This document shows positions 35,714 through 45,540 of a DNA stretch of 64,000 bases, in pieces; position 1 is the stretch's first letter; every line of letters starts with the position of its first letter. The notes beneath the pieces were generated by a model. It had not been told where the DNA came from. It worked only from the letters and a program-made list of their open reading frames with translations, and did not search any database. Both the position numbers and the translations under genes were made by a program. Source of the DNA: Arsukibacterium sp. MJ3 (lineage in GTDB: Bacteria > Pseudomonadota > Gammaproteobacteria > Enterobacterales > Alteromonadaceae); assembly GCF_000987765.1 (NCBI RefSeq), contig NZ_LAHP01000007.1, forward strand, positions 62,001 through 126,000, in the 5' to 3' direction.

Positions 35714-37058
35714 CGTATATACCAAACTGATTAGTAACATATTATTCCCGCTGCATGAGCGTTTAAAAAGCCATACTACGTATAACATGTTAGCCCGGCT
35801 GGAAAAAAGCCAATGGTTAAGCCCCGAGCAGATAAACACCATACAACAGCAACGACTGCAGGTGTTTGTTGCTAACATTAGCCAGCATTCACCGTATTAC
35901 CAACAACTTTTTGCCGCGAATAATCTAAAAGCCAGTGATATTACTACCGCTGCCGACTTAGCTAAATTACCCTTTCTAACTAAACAGCGCATTACCGATA
36001 ATCAGCAGACACTGTGTAGCCAACCGCAAGAACAGCTGCAGCGCTACAATACCGGGGGCTCCAGTGGCGTGCCGCTTATTTTTTATATGGGTAAAGCACG
36101 GGTAAGCCACGACGTTGCTGCCAAATTACGGGCAACCCGCTGGTGGGATGTAGATATTGGCGACCCAGAAGTAGTGCTATGGGGCTCACCGATAGAGCTG
36201 GGAAAACAAGACCGCTTTAAAAAAATTCGTGACGGCTTATTTCGCTCATATTTGCTACCTGCCTTTGAATTTACCCCGGCCCATATCGACGCATACCTGC
36301 GGCAGCTGCAACAGTTAAAGCCAAAAATGCTGTTCGGTTACCCGTCGGTTATTCATCAGTTAGCGCTGGCGGCTGAAGCCCGGCAGCTTAACCTTAGCCA
36401 GCTGGCCGTTAAAGTGGTTTTTGTTACCTCTGAAATGTTATTTGCACATCAGCGTGCCGTTATTGAGCGGGTATTTCAGTGCCCGGTTGCCAATGGTTAT
36501 GGCGCCCGTGATGCCGGCTTTATTGCCCATCAATGCCCTGCCGGCAGTTTACACATTAGTGCTGAAGATATTATTGTCGAAATTATTGGCGACGATGATA
36601 AAGTCGTGCCGCTTGGCGAAAGTGGCGAAATTGTTATTACTCACCTGCAAACCCAGGCATTTCCTTTTGTAAGGTACCGTACCGGTGATATCGGCCAACT
36701 TGCGACTGAACCCTGCAGCTGCGGTCGTGGCTTACCGGTGTTAGCGCAAGTTAATGGCCGCACCACTGACTTTATGCTAACCACTGCTGGTGACAAACTG
36801 CATGCCTTGGCACTTATTTATGTACTGCGTGACCTAACTGAAATCAAACAATTTAAAATTATCCAGCATGCATTAACCGAGGTAGAAGTTCAGCTCGTCA
36901 CTGGCGCACCGCTGAGCAGCGAACTTACACAGTATATTATTAAGCAGTTTCAGCAACGCCTTGGAAACGACTGCACTATCACCCTGCAGCATCTGGCCAA
37001 TATCGCCAGCCTGCCAAATGGAAAACATCGTTATGTGGAATCTAAACTGGCGCATTAA
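35706..37058 (+). CDS. CapK / phenylacetate-CoA ligase-like adenylate-forming enzyme
   Basis: A 450-residue ANL-superfamily protein of the CapK branch. It shows the ATP-binding YNTGGSSGVPLIFY, a motif NGYGARDAGFIAHQC corresponding to the YG(A/S)xE region, and RYRTGDIGQLA near the C-terminal hinge. CapK-like proteins occur in many capsule loci and probably activate a carboxylic acid for transfer to the polysaccharide; the substrate is unknown. Overlaps the preceding gene by 8 nt. Confidence 0.82.
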   Translation: MTNVYTKLISNILFPLHERLKSHTTYNMLARLEKSQWLSPEQINTIQQQRLQVFVANISQHSPYYQQLFAANNLKASDITTAADLAKLPFLTKQRITDNQQTLCSQPQEQLQRYNTGGSSGVPLIFYMGKARVSHDVAAKLRATRWWDVDIGDPEVVLWGSPIELGKQDRFKKIRDGLFRSYLLPAFEFTPAHIDAYLRQLQQLKPKMLFGYPSVIHQLALAAEARQLNLSQLAVKVVFVTSEMLFAHQRAVIERVFQCPVANGYGARDAGFIAHQCPAGSLHISAEDIIVEIIGDDDKVVPLGESGEIVITHLQTQAFPFVRYRTGDIGQLATEPCSCGRGLPVLAQVNGRTTDFMLTTAGDKLHALALIYVLRDLTEIKQFKIIQHALTEVEVQLVTGAPLSSELTQYIIKQFQQRLGNDCTITLQHLANIASLPNGKHRYVESKLAH

Positions 37059-38478
37059 CCTTAGCTACCTGACAGCAATATGCCTGCTATTGCCAGGCAA
37101 TGTATTGGCGGCCCCGTTAACGCAAGACAATATTATTGCCATCGACTGGCATGAGGGTAATAAACAATTTGAAGGTGCTAGTCGAAGTTATAGCTATGCT
37201 GCAGCTTATATCAGCTGGCCGTCGGAGCAAATGGGCGCCTGGGTTGATTCCAATATGTTATTTCTAGGTAAGCACCCATTTGCACGCCAGCAAATCAATC
37301 ATGTGCAAAAGAATCAGCTTGTGAACTGGCAGGTAACTACCTTGGTAAAAAGTATAGCTGGTTCTGGGCAACCGACTATAGACATACTGCTGCAGGGTAT
37401 TGAGAGCACAGGAACCACTAATTTTCATAGTAAAGAGTCTGATAATAATAAAGCACCAACTTTAATCATTACCACGTCAGCCGGAAACACTCTAAAAACG
37501 ATTGCATTAATGGATAGTTTTCTGGACAGCAGCACGGTTCGTTCTTTAGGCGAAAGTAAAAACCTTAAAGTAGGTTCTCAAAATGTTGGCCTATTGCGTT
37601 TCGATATGCCAAAGCTGGCGTTAAATGAACACATCGAGGCAGCTGAATTACAACTTATTGTCAAAAAACAATATGGGGCCAGCGATATTGGTGTGTTTTG
37701 GCTGGCGCAGCAACGACAACCCGTCAGCGTGTTAACCGATTTTACCGATAAAAAAATTATATTCACTGAAGATTTTTCCAGTCGCAACTGGGAAGACAAA
37801 TGGAGCATTCTGGACCGGCGCAGCCGGGTTGAACGGGTAGCAGCCCCCAACCGACCAGAAGATTACGCCCTTAAAGTTGAATTTAACCCAGAGCAAAACC
37901 TGGCATTAAACCTGGTATTACTACTTAAATCACTGTTAGCCGAAGAGCCTGAGGCGCTGTATTTTCAATATGATTTATTTTTAGCCGATAACTGGCGGGC
38001 CACCAAAGGCGGTGGTAAGTTTCCTGGCTTAGCCGGCACTTACAATAGAGCTGGCTGGGGTGGCCGCTCAGCCGATGGTACTAACGGTTGGTCGGCCCGC
38101 GGCCAATTTGGTGATACTGTAAGCAGCGACGATAAATTTAATAATTCTACCCCACTGGGTTTCTATAGCTATTACCCCGATAACGGCCAAAACCATGGTG
38201 CTACCATGTATTGGAATTTGAGTCGCGACCCGATAGCCCCTGGCAAATGGTATCGGATAACCCAGTATGTCAAACTTAATACACCGACTAAGCAAGATGG
38301 CGTGCTTAAAGCCTGGATAAATCAGCAACAGGTGTTCGAGCAAACCAATATCCGCTTTCGCGATACCGACCAGCTAAAAATAGAACGGCTATGGCTAAAC
38401 TTCTACCATGGCGGTACCGCCAAACCTATTAAGCAAATGGAGCTGTATATTGACAATATTATCCTCGCCACAGAATAG
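37033..38478 (+). CDS. Secreted PL14-like polysaccharide lyase with N-terminal adhesive/CBM-like region
   Basis: A 481-residue exported protein: signal peptide about 1-27 (YLTAICLLLPGNVLA), a beta-rich region about 40-240 resembling the DNRLRE/CBM96 type (it includes NVGLLRFDMPKL), and a C-terminal domain (about 250-481) like polysaccharide lyase family 14, with GGKFPGLAG, GWSARGQF, WYRITQYVKLNTP and ELYIDNIIL. PL14 enzymes cut uronic-acid polymers such as alginate or glucuronan. A lyase in a biosynthetic operon could trim or release its own polymer. The start lies in the end of the CapK-like gene; ATG 37033 gives the best signal peptide (alternative 37018). Confidence 0.75.
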   Translation: MWNLNWRINLSYLTAICLLLPGNVLAAPLTQDNIIAIDWHEGNKQFEGASRSYSYAAAYISWPSEQMGAWVDSNMLFLGKHPFARQQINHVQKNQLVNWQVTTLVKSIAGSGQPTIDILLQGIESTGTTNFHSKESDNNKAPTLIITTSAGNTLKTIALMDSFLDSSTVRSLGESKNLKVGSQNVGLLRFDMPKLALNEHIEAAELQLIVKKQYGASDIGVFWLAQQRQPVSVLTDFTDKKIIFTEDFSSRNWEDKWSILDRRSRVERVAAPNRPEDYALKVEFNPEQNLALNLVLLLKSLLAEEPEALYFQYDLFLADNWRATKGGGKFPGLAGTYNRAGWGGRSADGTNGWSARGQFGDTVSSDDKFNNSTPLGFYSYYPDNGQNHGATMYWNLSRDPIAPGKWYRITQYVKLNTPTKQDGVLKAWINQQQVFEQTNIRFRDTDQLKIERLWLNFYHGGTAKPIKQMELYIDNIILATE

Positions 38479-38588
38479 CGCTTGGCAATGTGTTTGTTTT
38501 TACTAAGTTAGCGCTGGCTGCTGGCTATTTTAACCGTTTATTGATATAAAACGTTTTGTAATTACCCTCGTTAAAATGGACTTTAGTA

Positions 38589-40109
38589 ATGCCCTCCTCG
38601 CCCGGACAGGAAAGCCAAGAGCAACATAAACAGAACCAAAATAAAGTCTATTCTGGTTCTGTTTTTATGCTAATTACCCGCCTAAGTATTAAATCAATTG
38701 GTATTGTTAGCTCACTGTTTTTAGCCCGCTTACTTACCCCGGAAGACTTTGGCGTAGTCGCCATTACCGTGGCAATTTACGCTTTTATAGAGCTATTTGG
38801 TGCCTTAGCGCTGGGTACCGCCTTAATTCAGCAAAAAACCAATACTCTCGATGACTATAACAGCGCCTGGACTTTTAATGTGCTGTTTGGTTTTGTTGCA
38901 GCAATAAGCCTGGCATTAATTGCGCCGCTGGTGGCGAGCTTTTATGCCGACCCACGGCTGCAGAGTGTACTTTATGTGCTGGCTTTTGTTAGTGTGCTGT
39001 CGGGTTTTCACAATATCAGTGTTATCGATTTTCATCGTAACCTTAATTTTCGTAAAGTACTGCAACTGCAATTGGTGCCAAAAATAATTAGTTTTGGGGT
39101 AACGTTAGCGTTGGCTTTTACCCTTAGAAATTACTGGGCACTGGTGTTTGGGGTACTCTCTAACCAACTGGTAGTAATGGTATATAGCTATATTATGCAT
39201 CCGTTTCGGCCACGTGTGTGTTTTAGATCATTTAACAAATTGTTTAAGTTTTCTCGTTGGTTACTATTAAATAACATTGTAAATTTTATTAACGATAAAG
39301 TCAGCCAATTGGTCGTCGGCAAGGCACTATCACCCGCATCGCTTGGCTTATTGTCAATGAGTAAAGAAATTGGCCAGTTACCTAGCAGCCATATTGCAGT
39401 GCCTATCAATGTAGCGACTTTCCCAGTTTACTCGCGTTTTCAAGATAACCCAGTTGAACTAAGAAAAGCATACTTAAATACCGCTGCCTTAACCGCCAGC
39501 CTAACCATTCCTACTTCAATTGGCATTGCCATGGTTGCACCATTACTGGTGCCGGTGTTACTAGGCCAGCAATGGTTAAGCATGATACCTCTATTGCAAC
39601 TACTGGCGCTGTCTAATATGTTTTTTAGTATTACCTCAAATAATAGCTATGTGTATTTAGCCGCTGGTAAGCCGCATATTTCCTTTATTATTAACTTCAG
39701 TAGGTTACTGGTATTTTTTGCCTTGTTTATTCCGCTGCTGCAATACCATGGTTTAATTGGTATTGGCGAGGCCAGGCTAGGCTCCACTTTGTTAATGGTA
39801 TTAATTGTACAAGCGGCAGTTATGCGTTTTTTAAAATTACCAGTAATCGCTCTATTAACTGCTTTTATTCGCCCTGTGTCAGCAGGCTTACTAATGGCGC
39901 TAGCAGTGTGGACAGTGCAAATAACCACAAATTTATCTATCCCGCTGCTACAGCTTTTGCTGGAAACCCTGACCGGCGTAATCAGTTACGGCATGGTTAC
40001 CCTAGTTATCTGGCACCTGCAGGGCTATCCTGAGGGCTTTGAGCATAATATTTTTAGCCGGTTGAATGTAAAAGGATTTCCGCCAGCTACCACTGGCCCA
40101 CTACCCTAA
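38589..40109 (+). CDS. Wzx-type oligosaccharide flippase
   Basis: A 506-residue membrane protein of the polysaccharide transporter (PST) family with about 12-14 helices. The N-terminal FLARLLTPEDFGVVAIT and the FHRNLNFRKVLQLQL segment are typical. It flips lipid-linked repeat units to the periplasm for polymerisation. It follows the lyase gene after 110 nt, a longer gap that may contain an internal promoter. Confidence 0.9.
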   Translation: MPSSPGQESQEQHKQNQNKVYSGSVFMLITRLSIKSIGIVSSLFLARLLTPEDFGVVAITVAIYAFIELFGALALGTALIQQKTNTLDDYNSAWTFNVLFGFVAAISLALIAPLVASFYADPRLQSVLYVLAFVSVLSGFHNISVIDFHRNLNFRKVLQLQLVPKIISFGVTLALAFTLRNYWALVFGVLSNQLVVMVYSYIMHPFRPRVCFRSFNKLFKFSRWLLLNNIVNFINDKVSQLVVGKALSPASLGLLSMSKEIGQLPSSHIAVPINVATFPVYSRFQDNPVELRKAYLNTAALTASLTIPTSIGIAMVAPLLVPVLLGQQWLSMIPLLQLLALSNMFFSITSNNSYVYLAAGKPHISFIINFSRLLVFFALFIPLLQYHGLIGIGEARLGSTLLMVLIVQAAVMRFLKLPVIALLTAFIRPVSAGLLMALAVWTVQITTNLSIPLLQLLLETLTGVISYGMVTLVIWHLQGYPEGFEHNIFSRLNVKGFPPATTGPLP

Positions 40110-40138
40110 TCAATATAGTTATATAAAAGACAGCAACT

Positions 40139-41161
40139 ATGAAAAAAACCTTTATTTTATTACTATTAAAATGGCTAGGAATGTTCTGGCTTGCAAAAAA
40201 GATTACCACCAAGCGTCCGCGAATATTGTGTTATCACGGAATATCAGTTGATGATGAGCACCTATTTTCACCTGGGGTATTTATGCGCAGCAGCACCTTT
40301 GCCAGGCGTATGACACTAGTTGCTAAATGGGGTTACCAGCCGGTATCACTAGACGAGCTATACCGGCAACAGCAAACGGGGCAGTACCTAAATGATACTT
40401 TAGTGATCACTATCGATGATGGCTGGGCGGCAATTGAGCAAGGCATCTTGCCATCTCTGAGGAAACATAATTTTAAAGCAACCTTGTATTTATGTACTTA
40501 TTTTGTTGAAAATCAGCGGCCGGTATTTAATCTGGCTGTCTGTTATTTATTTTGGAAACATAGGACTCCTTTCATCCTTACTGAAAATAGTAGCTTAACG
40601 CCCTACACAGCGGAAACGCAATTAGATATTGAGAATCTGCTAAGTCTTTCAGTAAAGCTAGGGGCATCCTACGAGCAAGCTATACTTCAGGAACTAGCTG
40701 ACTGCTTTGGTGAAGATCTTAGCCAGTGGCAGCAAAATGGTAAATTAATGTTTCTTGCGCCTGAAAAAGTAACTGCTCTGGCCGCAGAGGGTTTATCGAT
40801 TGAACTTCATACTCATCGTCATAGATTTTGTAAAATAAATTTAGCCAATACAGAGTCAGAGTTAATACATAACAAGCAATATATTGCTAAGCTTACGGGT
40901 AAACAGGCTCGGCACTTCTGCTTCCCTAGTGGTAGATATCGACCCGAACAAGTCAAACTATTAGCAGATATGGAAATAAAAACTGCAACTACTACTGAAA
41001 ATAGTCTAGTAAATATAAAAAAGGAATTACTTACGTTGCCAAGATTAGTTGATAACGATAATATTAGCGAGCTGGAGTTTGAGGCTGAGCTAACAGGCTT
41101 AATGACGCTGCTACGACTGGGCACTAGTTTTTTAAAACCAGATAATACGTTAAACCAATAA
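40139..41161 (+). CDS. Polysaccharide deacetylase-family protein (second)
   Basis: A 340-residue NodB-like protein: LCYHGISVDDEHLF, the metal-site VITIDDGW (residues about 95-102), HTHRHRFCKI and CFPSGRYRPE. This arrangement fits bacterial deacetylases of EPS loci. The N-terminal hydrophobic stretch (FILLLLKWLGMFWLA) may be a membrane anchor. Last gene of the 17-gene plus-strand run. Its base composition is more AT-rich than upstream genes, like the islet that follows. Confidence 0.82.
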   Translation: MKKTFILLLLKWLGMFWLAKKITTKRPRILCYHGISVDDEHLFSPGVFMRSSTFARRMTLVAKWGYQPVSLDELYRQQQTGQYLNDTLVITIDDGWAAIEQGILPSLRKHNFKATLYLCTYFVENQRPVFNLAVCYLFWKHRTPFILTENSSLTPYTAETQLDIENLLSLSVKLGASYEQAILQELADCFGEDLSQWQQNGKLMFLAPEKVTALAAEGLSIELHTHRHRFCKINLANTESELIHNKQYIAKLTGKQARHFCFPSGRYRPEQVKLLADMEIKTATTTENSLVNIKKELLTLPRLVDNDNISELEFEAELTGLMTLLRLGTSFLKPDNTLNQ

Positions 41162-41176
41162 TATATTAGGTGCCTT

Positions 41177-41207
41177 CCAAAATTAGCCTAAAATTAATTG
41201 GTTTTGG
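41177..41207 (+). terminator. Terminator candidate after the XrtA operon
   Basis: An inverted repeat with CCAAAA (41177-41182) and TTTTGG (41202-41207), extendable with a bulge, is followed by a T-rich run (41208-41225). It lies between two convergent genes. Confidence 0.45.
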
Positions 41208-41246
41208 TTATTTTCTACTTTTTAGCTTTCGTATCAACACTAATAC

Positions 41247-42314
41247 TTAATCTATAAAAATCGAATTGTTTTTGCCAAAGTCACCAAATTTAAGTGGATC
41301 CCAGCGCGAGTTACCCTCGATAATTTGAATGCCATCTGTCGTCACTGCGATATCCCAGCCGATAGAGCGTAATGGCAAAAACTTTAGTGCAGTAGCTTTT
41401 GCTATTTCAGACATTTCATCCCATAAAGGAACCAAAGCGCCTTCTAACACTGCGCCTGTATCTGGGTGCTGTGAAATATGAACGGGGCCATCTGAGGTCA
41501 GTAAAATAGGCTGCTTTAATTTTCCCGTCGACAGATCAATTGAGCAAAGCAAATTACCGGTTAGCCCGCTTTTATGATTATCCACCCTATTACTGCCAAC
41601 GATTGGTTTAAAGTAAGCTCTAATTATTTTTACATTATTCTTACTGTCGATATAAGTAATAACTCTGAACGTTTGCAACCCTCGTTTAGGATTAATCTGC
41701 ATAATACCCGGGTGATTTTTTAAACAGTGCTGTACCACAAATGAATTAAATTTAGGATGGCTATTCAGAGTATTAAAAAGTTTTTCCCCGGAGAACTTCA
41801 GCGTTTTATCAACAAAGTAGATACCATCACCATAAACCCCCAGGCTGGCTTTAATTACAAACTCCTCAGGACAATGGTTCTCAAAAAAATCAGCCCACTC
41901 AGCCTTACCAGCCAGCGCATGCTTACCCCACTGCACCCCCGGAGCATTTTTAAAAAAAAACCCAAGCAGTTTTGGCACCGGAATATTCATATGCATACAA
42001 TAGGAATAAAACAATGCTTTATCTTCCGTAATAACCTGAAAAGACGGAGGGTTAAGCACTTGCTGTCGGCTTGTCATATAACTTTTACTGACGTAAGAAT
42101 CAGAAATATTACCTTGATGATCAAGAAGATTGAGCTTTATCACTTCATCGGGAAGAAAACCATGCTCCCGGTACAGCTGATAATACTGAAAAAGCCGACT
42201 GAAATAACCAGAATAGCGGTTGGTTTTCGAGCTTAATGAGGCTTGGTGGGCAAACTGAATAAGCATTAATTTCCATTTTAATGTTTTGGTTAACTGATCT
42301 GTAAATTCAAGCAC
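41247..42314 (-). CDS. Sugar-transfer-associated ATP-grasp protein (PF14397 type), A
   Basis: About 355 residues with an ATP-grasp fold: FVIKASLGVYGDGIYF for the ATP-binding loop, a central GLQTFRVITYID, and the C-terminal LRSIGWDIAVTTDGIQIIEGNSRWD with metal-binding Glu/Asn. The pattern matches the ATP-grasp family found with sugar transferases. Such enzymes form amide or ester bonds through acyl-phosphates. GTG at 42314 is preferred because AAGGAG lies 8 nt before it; the upstream GTG at 42323 would overlap that site. Last gene of the minus-strand islet. Confidence 0.82.
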   Translation of the reverse strand: MLEFTDQLTKTLKWKLMLIQFAHQASLSSKTNRYSGYFSRLFQYYQLYREHGFLPDEVIKLNLLDHQGNISDSYVSKSYMTSRQQVLNPPSFQVITEDKALFYSYCMHMNIPVPKLLGFFFKNAPGVQWGKHALAGKAEWADFFENHCPEEFVIKASLGVYGDGIYFVDKTLKFSGEKLFNTLNSHPKFNSFVVQHCLKNHPGIMQINPKRGLQTFRVITYIDSKNNVKIIRAYFKPIVGSNRVDNHKSGLTGNLLCSIDLSTGKLKQPILLTSDGPVHISQHPDTGAVLEGALVPLWDEMSEIAKATALKFLPLRSIGWDIAVTTDGIQIIEGNSRWDPLKFGDFGKNNSIFID

Positions 42315-42335
42315 GATGGTCACTCCTTGTGTTTT

Positions 42336-43535
42336 TCAACGTTGAAAAATATTTTTAAATTCACTGCCAATATATCTAATAAAATTTTTTAAATATAAAG
42401 CCCGATCTCCCGGAAACCAGAAATCACTGTGAATATTCGGGTTTAAACCCCGCGCAAAAAACATTAAAAAGCTTCGCGCCTTGGCAGAATAGTTTACATC
42501 TTTCCTGCGCCACTCATTCACCAAATGCGCAACTTCACCAGGCCAGGTATCACGGCAAACCACATTTAGCTTTGGCTTATTCTCAAAATTCGATTTACCG
42601 TCTAAAAACCACTGAGCTTGCATTAGTGGGTAATCCATCCCTGCCCATAAATCAAGATGCAGGTATTGCCAATACCGAAAGTTAATTTCTATTAAATTAA
42701 AAGTTTTTGTCTGCTCATCATACCGGTACTCTCCCATGGCACAGCCCTGCCAGTTTAAATAGGAAAGTCGTTTTATCGTATCCTCTGCAACCTCCGGCAA
42801 CCAACAACTTTCCCGCAAAGACATGGTGCCCCGGCTATGTGGCAGTGGATGGCAATCGCGAACGCAAGACACTGCCAACGCTTTACCATTGTCCATAAAC
42901 ACTGACACACCAATTTGAAAGCCACTGCATGCCTCCTGAACCAGCGCATATTCCCAGTTCGTTGACATTAAGGTGAGCGCTGCAAAGGCTTCTTCGCTTG
43001 TTTCAGTAAATAGAAATGAGCAGGCTGATTCAGCTCCACATGTTCGAAGTTTTTCAGCTTTTATGTAATATCCCGTTTTTGAGCCAGGTAACACGTCTGG
43101 ATCAAAAGGTTCAGTTAAATTTACTACCGAAGATCGGGGATGATTTTTCATAAGGCCAAATTTTGAATCTGCATTAATAAATTTATTCACAACCGTTGTC
43201 TTACTAAAGCAGTCAAAGACAGTTTCTTCATCTGTACCAACGGGAAGTAAAGGTTTAAATTCATTAAATACCGGCTTTAAAGCCCATAAAATTCCAGAAG
43301 TTGGAACAATCATTTGTATATTGTGGCGAGCAATATAATCTCTCATCCATTCAATAAAGGTTGAATCATCATATGAGGGATACACTACAGAGTGATCTGC
43401 AAATTTTGATTTCAGGCCTAATGCATTATAGTCTGAAGATCCAGCATGCACCTCGTAACCGGCACGACCTAAAGATCTTATCGCAGCAATACAGGCGCGG
43501 GCATGCGCATCAGGTACAAATACAGGTATTTTCAT
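42336..43535 (-). CDS. ATP-grasp ligase, carbamoyl-phosphate-synthase-like
   Basis: A 399-residue protein: N-terminal Rossmann-like PreATP domain (IPVFVPDAHARACIAAIRSLGRAG), a central ATP-grasp region, and a metal site with LIEINFRYWQYLHLDLWAG. The layout resembles uncharacterised carboxylate-amine ligases related to PylC/CarB. The ATG at 43535 overlaps the stop of the GNAT gene (ATGA), which favours it over the ATG at 43556. Likely ligates an amino acid to a carboxylate; the substrate is unknown. Confidence 0.8.
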   Translation of the reverse strand: MKIPVFVPDAHARACIAAIRSLGRAGYEVHAGSSDYNALGLKSKFADHSVVYPSYDDSTFIEWMRDYIARHNIQMIVPTSGILWALKPVFNEFKPLLPVGTDEETVFDCFSKTTVVNKFINADSKFGLMKNHPRSSVVNLTEPFDPDVLPGSKTGYYIKAEKLRTCGAESACSFLFTETSEEAFAALTLMSTNWEYALVQEACSGFQIGVSVFMDNGKALAVSCVRDCHPLPHSRGTMSLRESCWLPEVAEDTIKRLSYLNWQGCAMGEYRYDEQTKTFNLIEINFRYWQYLHLDLWAGMDYPLMQAQWFLDGKSNFENKPKLNVVCRDTWPGEVAHLVNEWRRKDVNYSAKARSFLMFFARGLNPNIHSDFWFPGDRALYLKNFIRYIGSEFKNIFQR

Positions 43536-44257
43536 TCGATTAACTCTAATCGCCAACTAGCTGGCTCACCTTCAACAGCCACCAACTTATAATTCGGATG
43601 AAGCTCAAAAACGTTTTTAGTGACATTACCAAAAAGGCAGCTTCGCTCTAAACGAGCAACACTATGCAGGCCTGAAGCTATTTGACCTTTATGCGCAGCT
43701 CTGTTGTCGGATCTTACAGCACCAACATAAAGTCTGGTGTTGGTACTTTCGAACAGATAATTAGAAACAAACTTTTTGCCAAGTTGGTAGATGCCTTTGC
43801 CCCGGTGCTGAGGATGAATATAAGCCGAATACTGGGTAGCAGTATTTGCCGGATACACTACCTTAATGCCAACATCACTAAACAAGCTTTGTTTCGAATT
43901 CAAACCAAAAAAGTTTACAAAAGCCAGTTGGTTATTAAGCACCAGCGTGACACAGTTTTCACCGTTTCGCTCCTTCTCGCTCATTATTTTTAAAAAATTC
44001 TGTTTGTTGTGCCAACTTTCTGTCTCTTCGAAAAACGCCATGTCCTGCCACTGATTAATTTTAAACGGCAGGCTTGTTTCAAATGGCCGGCAGGAATCTT
44101 TTGTCATTGCCAGTAAATAGAAAGAGGCACTGCTTGCCAGCCAACGTGAAATATCGTTGTTTTTAAAGTGGAATAAAAACCACTCTGACGAATATTTTAT
44201 CAAGATATGAGTTCCCAACCTTTGCTCAGACCACCCAAAAAAATAACACAAAATCAA
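43532..44257 (-). CDS. GNAT-family acetyltransferase
   Basis: A 241-residue protein whose C-terminal half looks like a GNAT domain: YIHPQHRGKGIYQLGKKFV is the acetyl-CoA loop (R-G-K-G-I). The N-terminal half is unlike known domains, with FLLAMTKDSCRPFETSLPF. It overlaps both neighbours by 4 nt (ATGA), so it is translated with the two ATP-grasp genes and probably acylates the same product. Confidence 0.75.
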   Translation of the reverse strand: MILCYFFGWSEQRLGTHILIKYSSEWFLFHFKNNDISRWLASSASFYLLAMTKDSCRPFETSLPFKINQWQDMAFFEETESWHNKQNFLKIMSEKERNGENCVTLVLNNQLAFVNFFGLNSKQSLFSDVGIKVVYPANTATQYSAYIHPQHRGKGIYQLGKKFVSNYLFESTNTRLYVGAVRSDNRAAHKGQIASGLHSVARLERSCLFGNVTKNVFELHPNYKLVAVEGEPASWRLELIE

Positions 44258-45411
44258 CTTAGTATGAATCGTGCAAAAGGGCTACCTTTTTGTAATGCTG
44301 CGATTTCTTTCATCACCTTTTTAAGCTCTTGATCGATCAGCCCTTTACCATGCAACTGCAGTATATTAGTGCCACCCAAATCATTAAGCTCAAGGAATAT
44401 AGCGCCTTGCTCGCTAATTATGAGGTCCCAATGCATTGCCCTCATATCATTTATCATTGAAGATGCTCTAAGCACTTCCGCTTTAACCTGCTGCCATAAT
44501 GGCAGGATAAAACCACTGAAATCATTCCCCGATAATGGATGTTTCTGGTGGAGCTTAGTAGTTGGCCAATAATTATTAACAGCATCACTCACTTTCCCTG
44601 TATTCGGATCAACCATCGATAACATATTACCATGCTTGCCTTTGCTAAAATTATCGCTAAAGTTGTTCGATGTAATAATTTTCCAGGTTACTCGGTGAAT
44701 ATAAGGTCCCGCACCAGTGTTAAGAACTAATATACGTAAACCCGATGGAGTGCTAGTTTGGGTAAAGTCAGTAATAGCAGTGTGCTGGACCACAGGGCGC
44801 TGCAATAAAACACCGGCTTTTGGCTGATATCGGTGTGAGACAGCCAGGTCAATAGTTTTGCTAATAAAATCACCAAAGCTTATTAAGTCACCACATTTAT
44901 CAATAACATAATTGCAGTTCTTATCTACGCCAGCAATATAAAAAGCACCTTGCCCTAAAGAGCCTTTAACGGGTTTTACAAAAATTGGCCCTTTTTCACT
45001 TTGCAGATACGCTTTAAGCTGTGACATATCGGTGAGGTGGTTTTTTACAAAGCTTGGAACTATACCCGTTGGCTTATAAATTGCCAAAATTTCCGTAGTG
45101 CGAATATTGTAAGCATTACATAACACTGCAAATAGTAATTTGTCCCATGCAGGCGCGACAGCATTACGCGGATTCAAACTGCGGTTAAAAGCTTCTTGTG
45201 CACCTTCACCAACCAATTCATAGTAGAACGAGGAACCTCGCGCAGAATTGTATACCTGATAATTATAATAATCAAAAATATTACAGGTGGGGTTCAGGCG
45301 ATAAAGGACTACCACGTCAAGTAGCTGTGCAATATAACCTCGGTTCTTTTCCTGCTTTACAAAATACGCGTTCGAAAAAGCCAACTTAATCTTGCTAAAA
45401 AATTTAGTCAT
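44254..45411 (-). CDS. Sugar-transfer-associated ATP-grasp protein (PF14397 type), B
   Basis: A 385-residue ATP-grasp protein: IFVKPVKGSLGQGAFYI (ATP loop), TPSGLRILVLNTGAG, and MHWDLIISEQGAIFLELNDLGG at the metal site. It is related to the 41247-42314 protein but diverged. GGAGGT precedes the ATG at a good distance. It begins a coupled group with the GNAT and CPS-like ATP-grasp genes. Confidence 0.82.
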   Translation of the reverse strand: MTKFFSKIKLAFSNAYFVKQEKNRGYIAQLLDVVVLYRLNPTCNIFDYYNYQVYNSARGSSFYYELVGEGAQEAFNRSLNPRNAVAPAWDKLLFAVLCNAYNIRTTEILAIYKPTGIVPSFVKNHLTDMSQLKAYLQSEKGPIFVKPVKGSLGQGAFYIAGVDKNCNYVIDKCGDLISFGDFISKTIDLAVSHRYQPKAGVLLQRPVVQHTAITDFTQTSTPSGLRILVLNTGAGPYIHRVTWKIITSNNFSDNFSKGKHGNMLSMVDPNTGKVSDAVNNYWPTTKLHQKHPLSGNDFSGFILPLWQQVKAEVLRASSMINDMRAMHWDLIISEQGAIFLELNDLGGTNILQLHGKGLIDQELKKVMKEIAALQKGSPFARFILS

Positions 45412-45540
45412 CTTGCAGTACCTCCAGCCTAAGTGAATTAATAAACTATTTTTTACATCTAGGAAATTTCAGAGTAAAGAGTGACAACTACCTTGAAAAA
45501 CACCGGATTCAAAATTCACTTTAAAGAAGAATCTAGCAAC

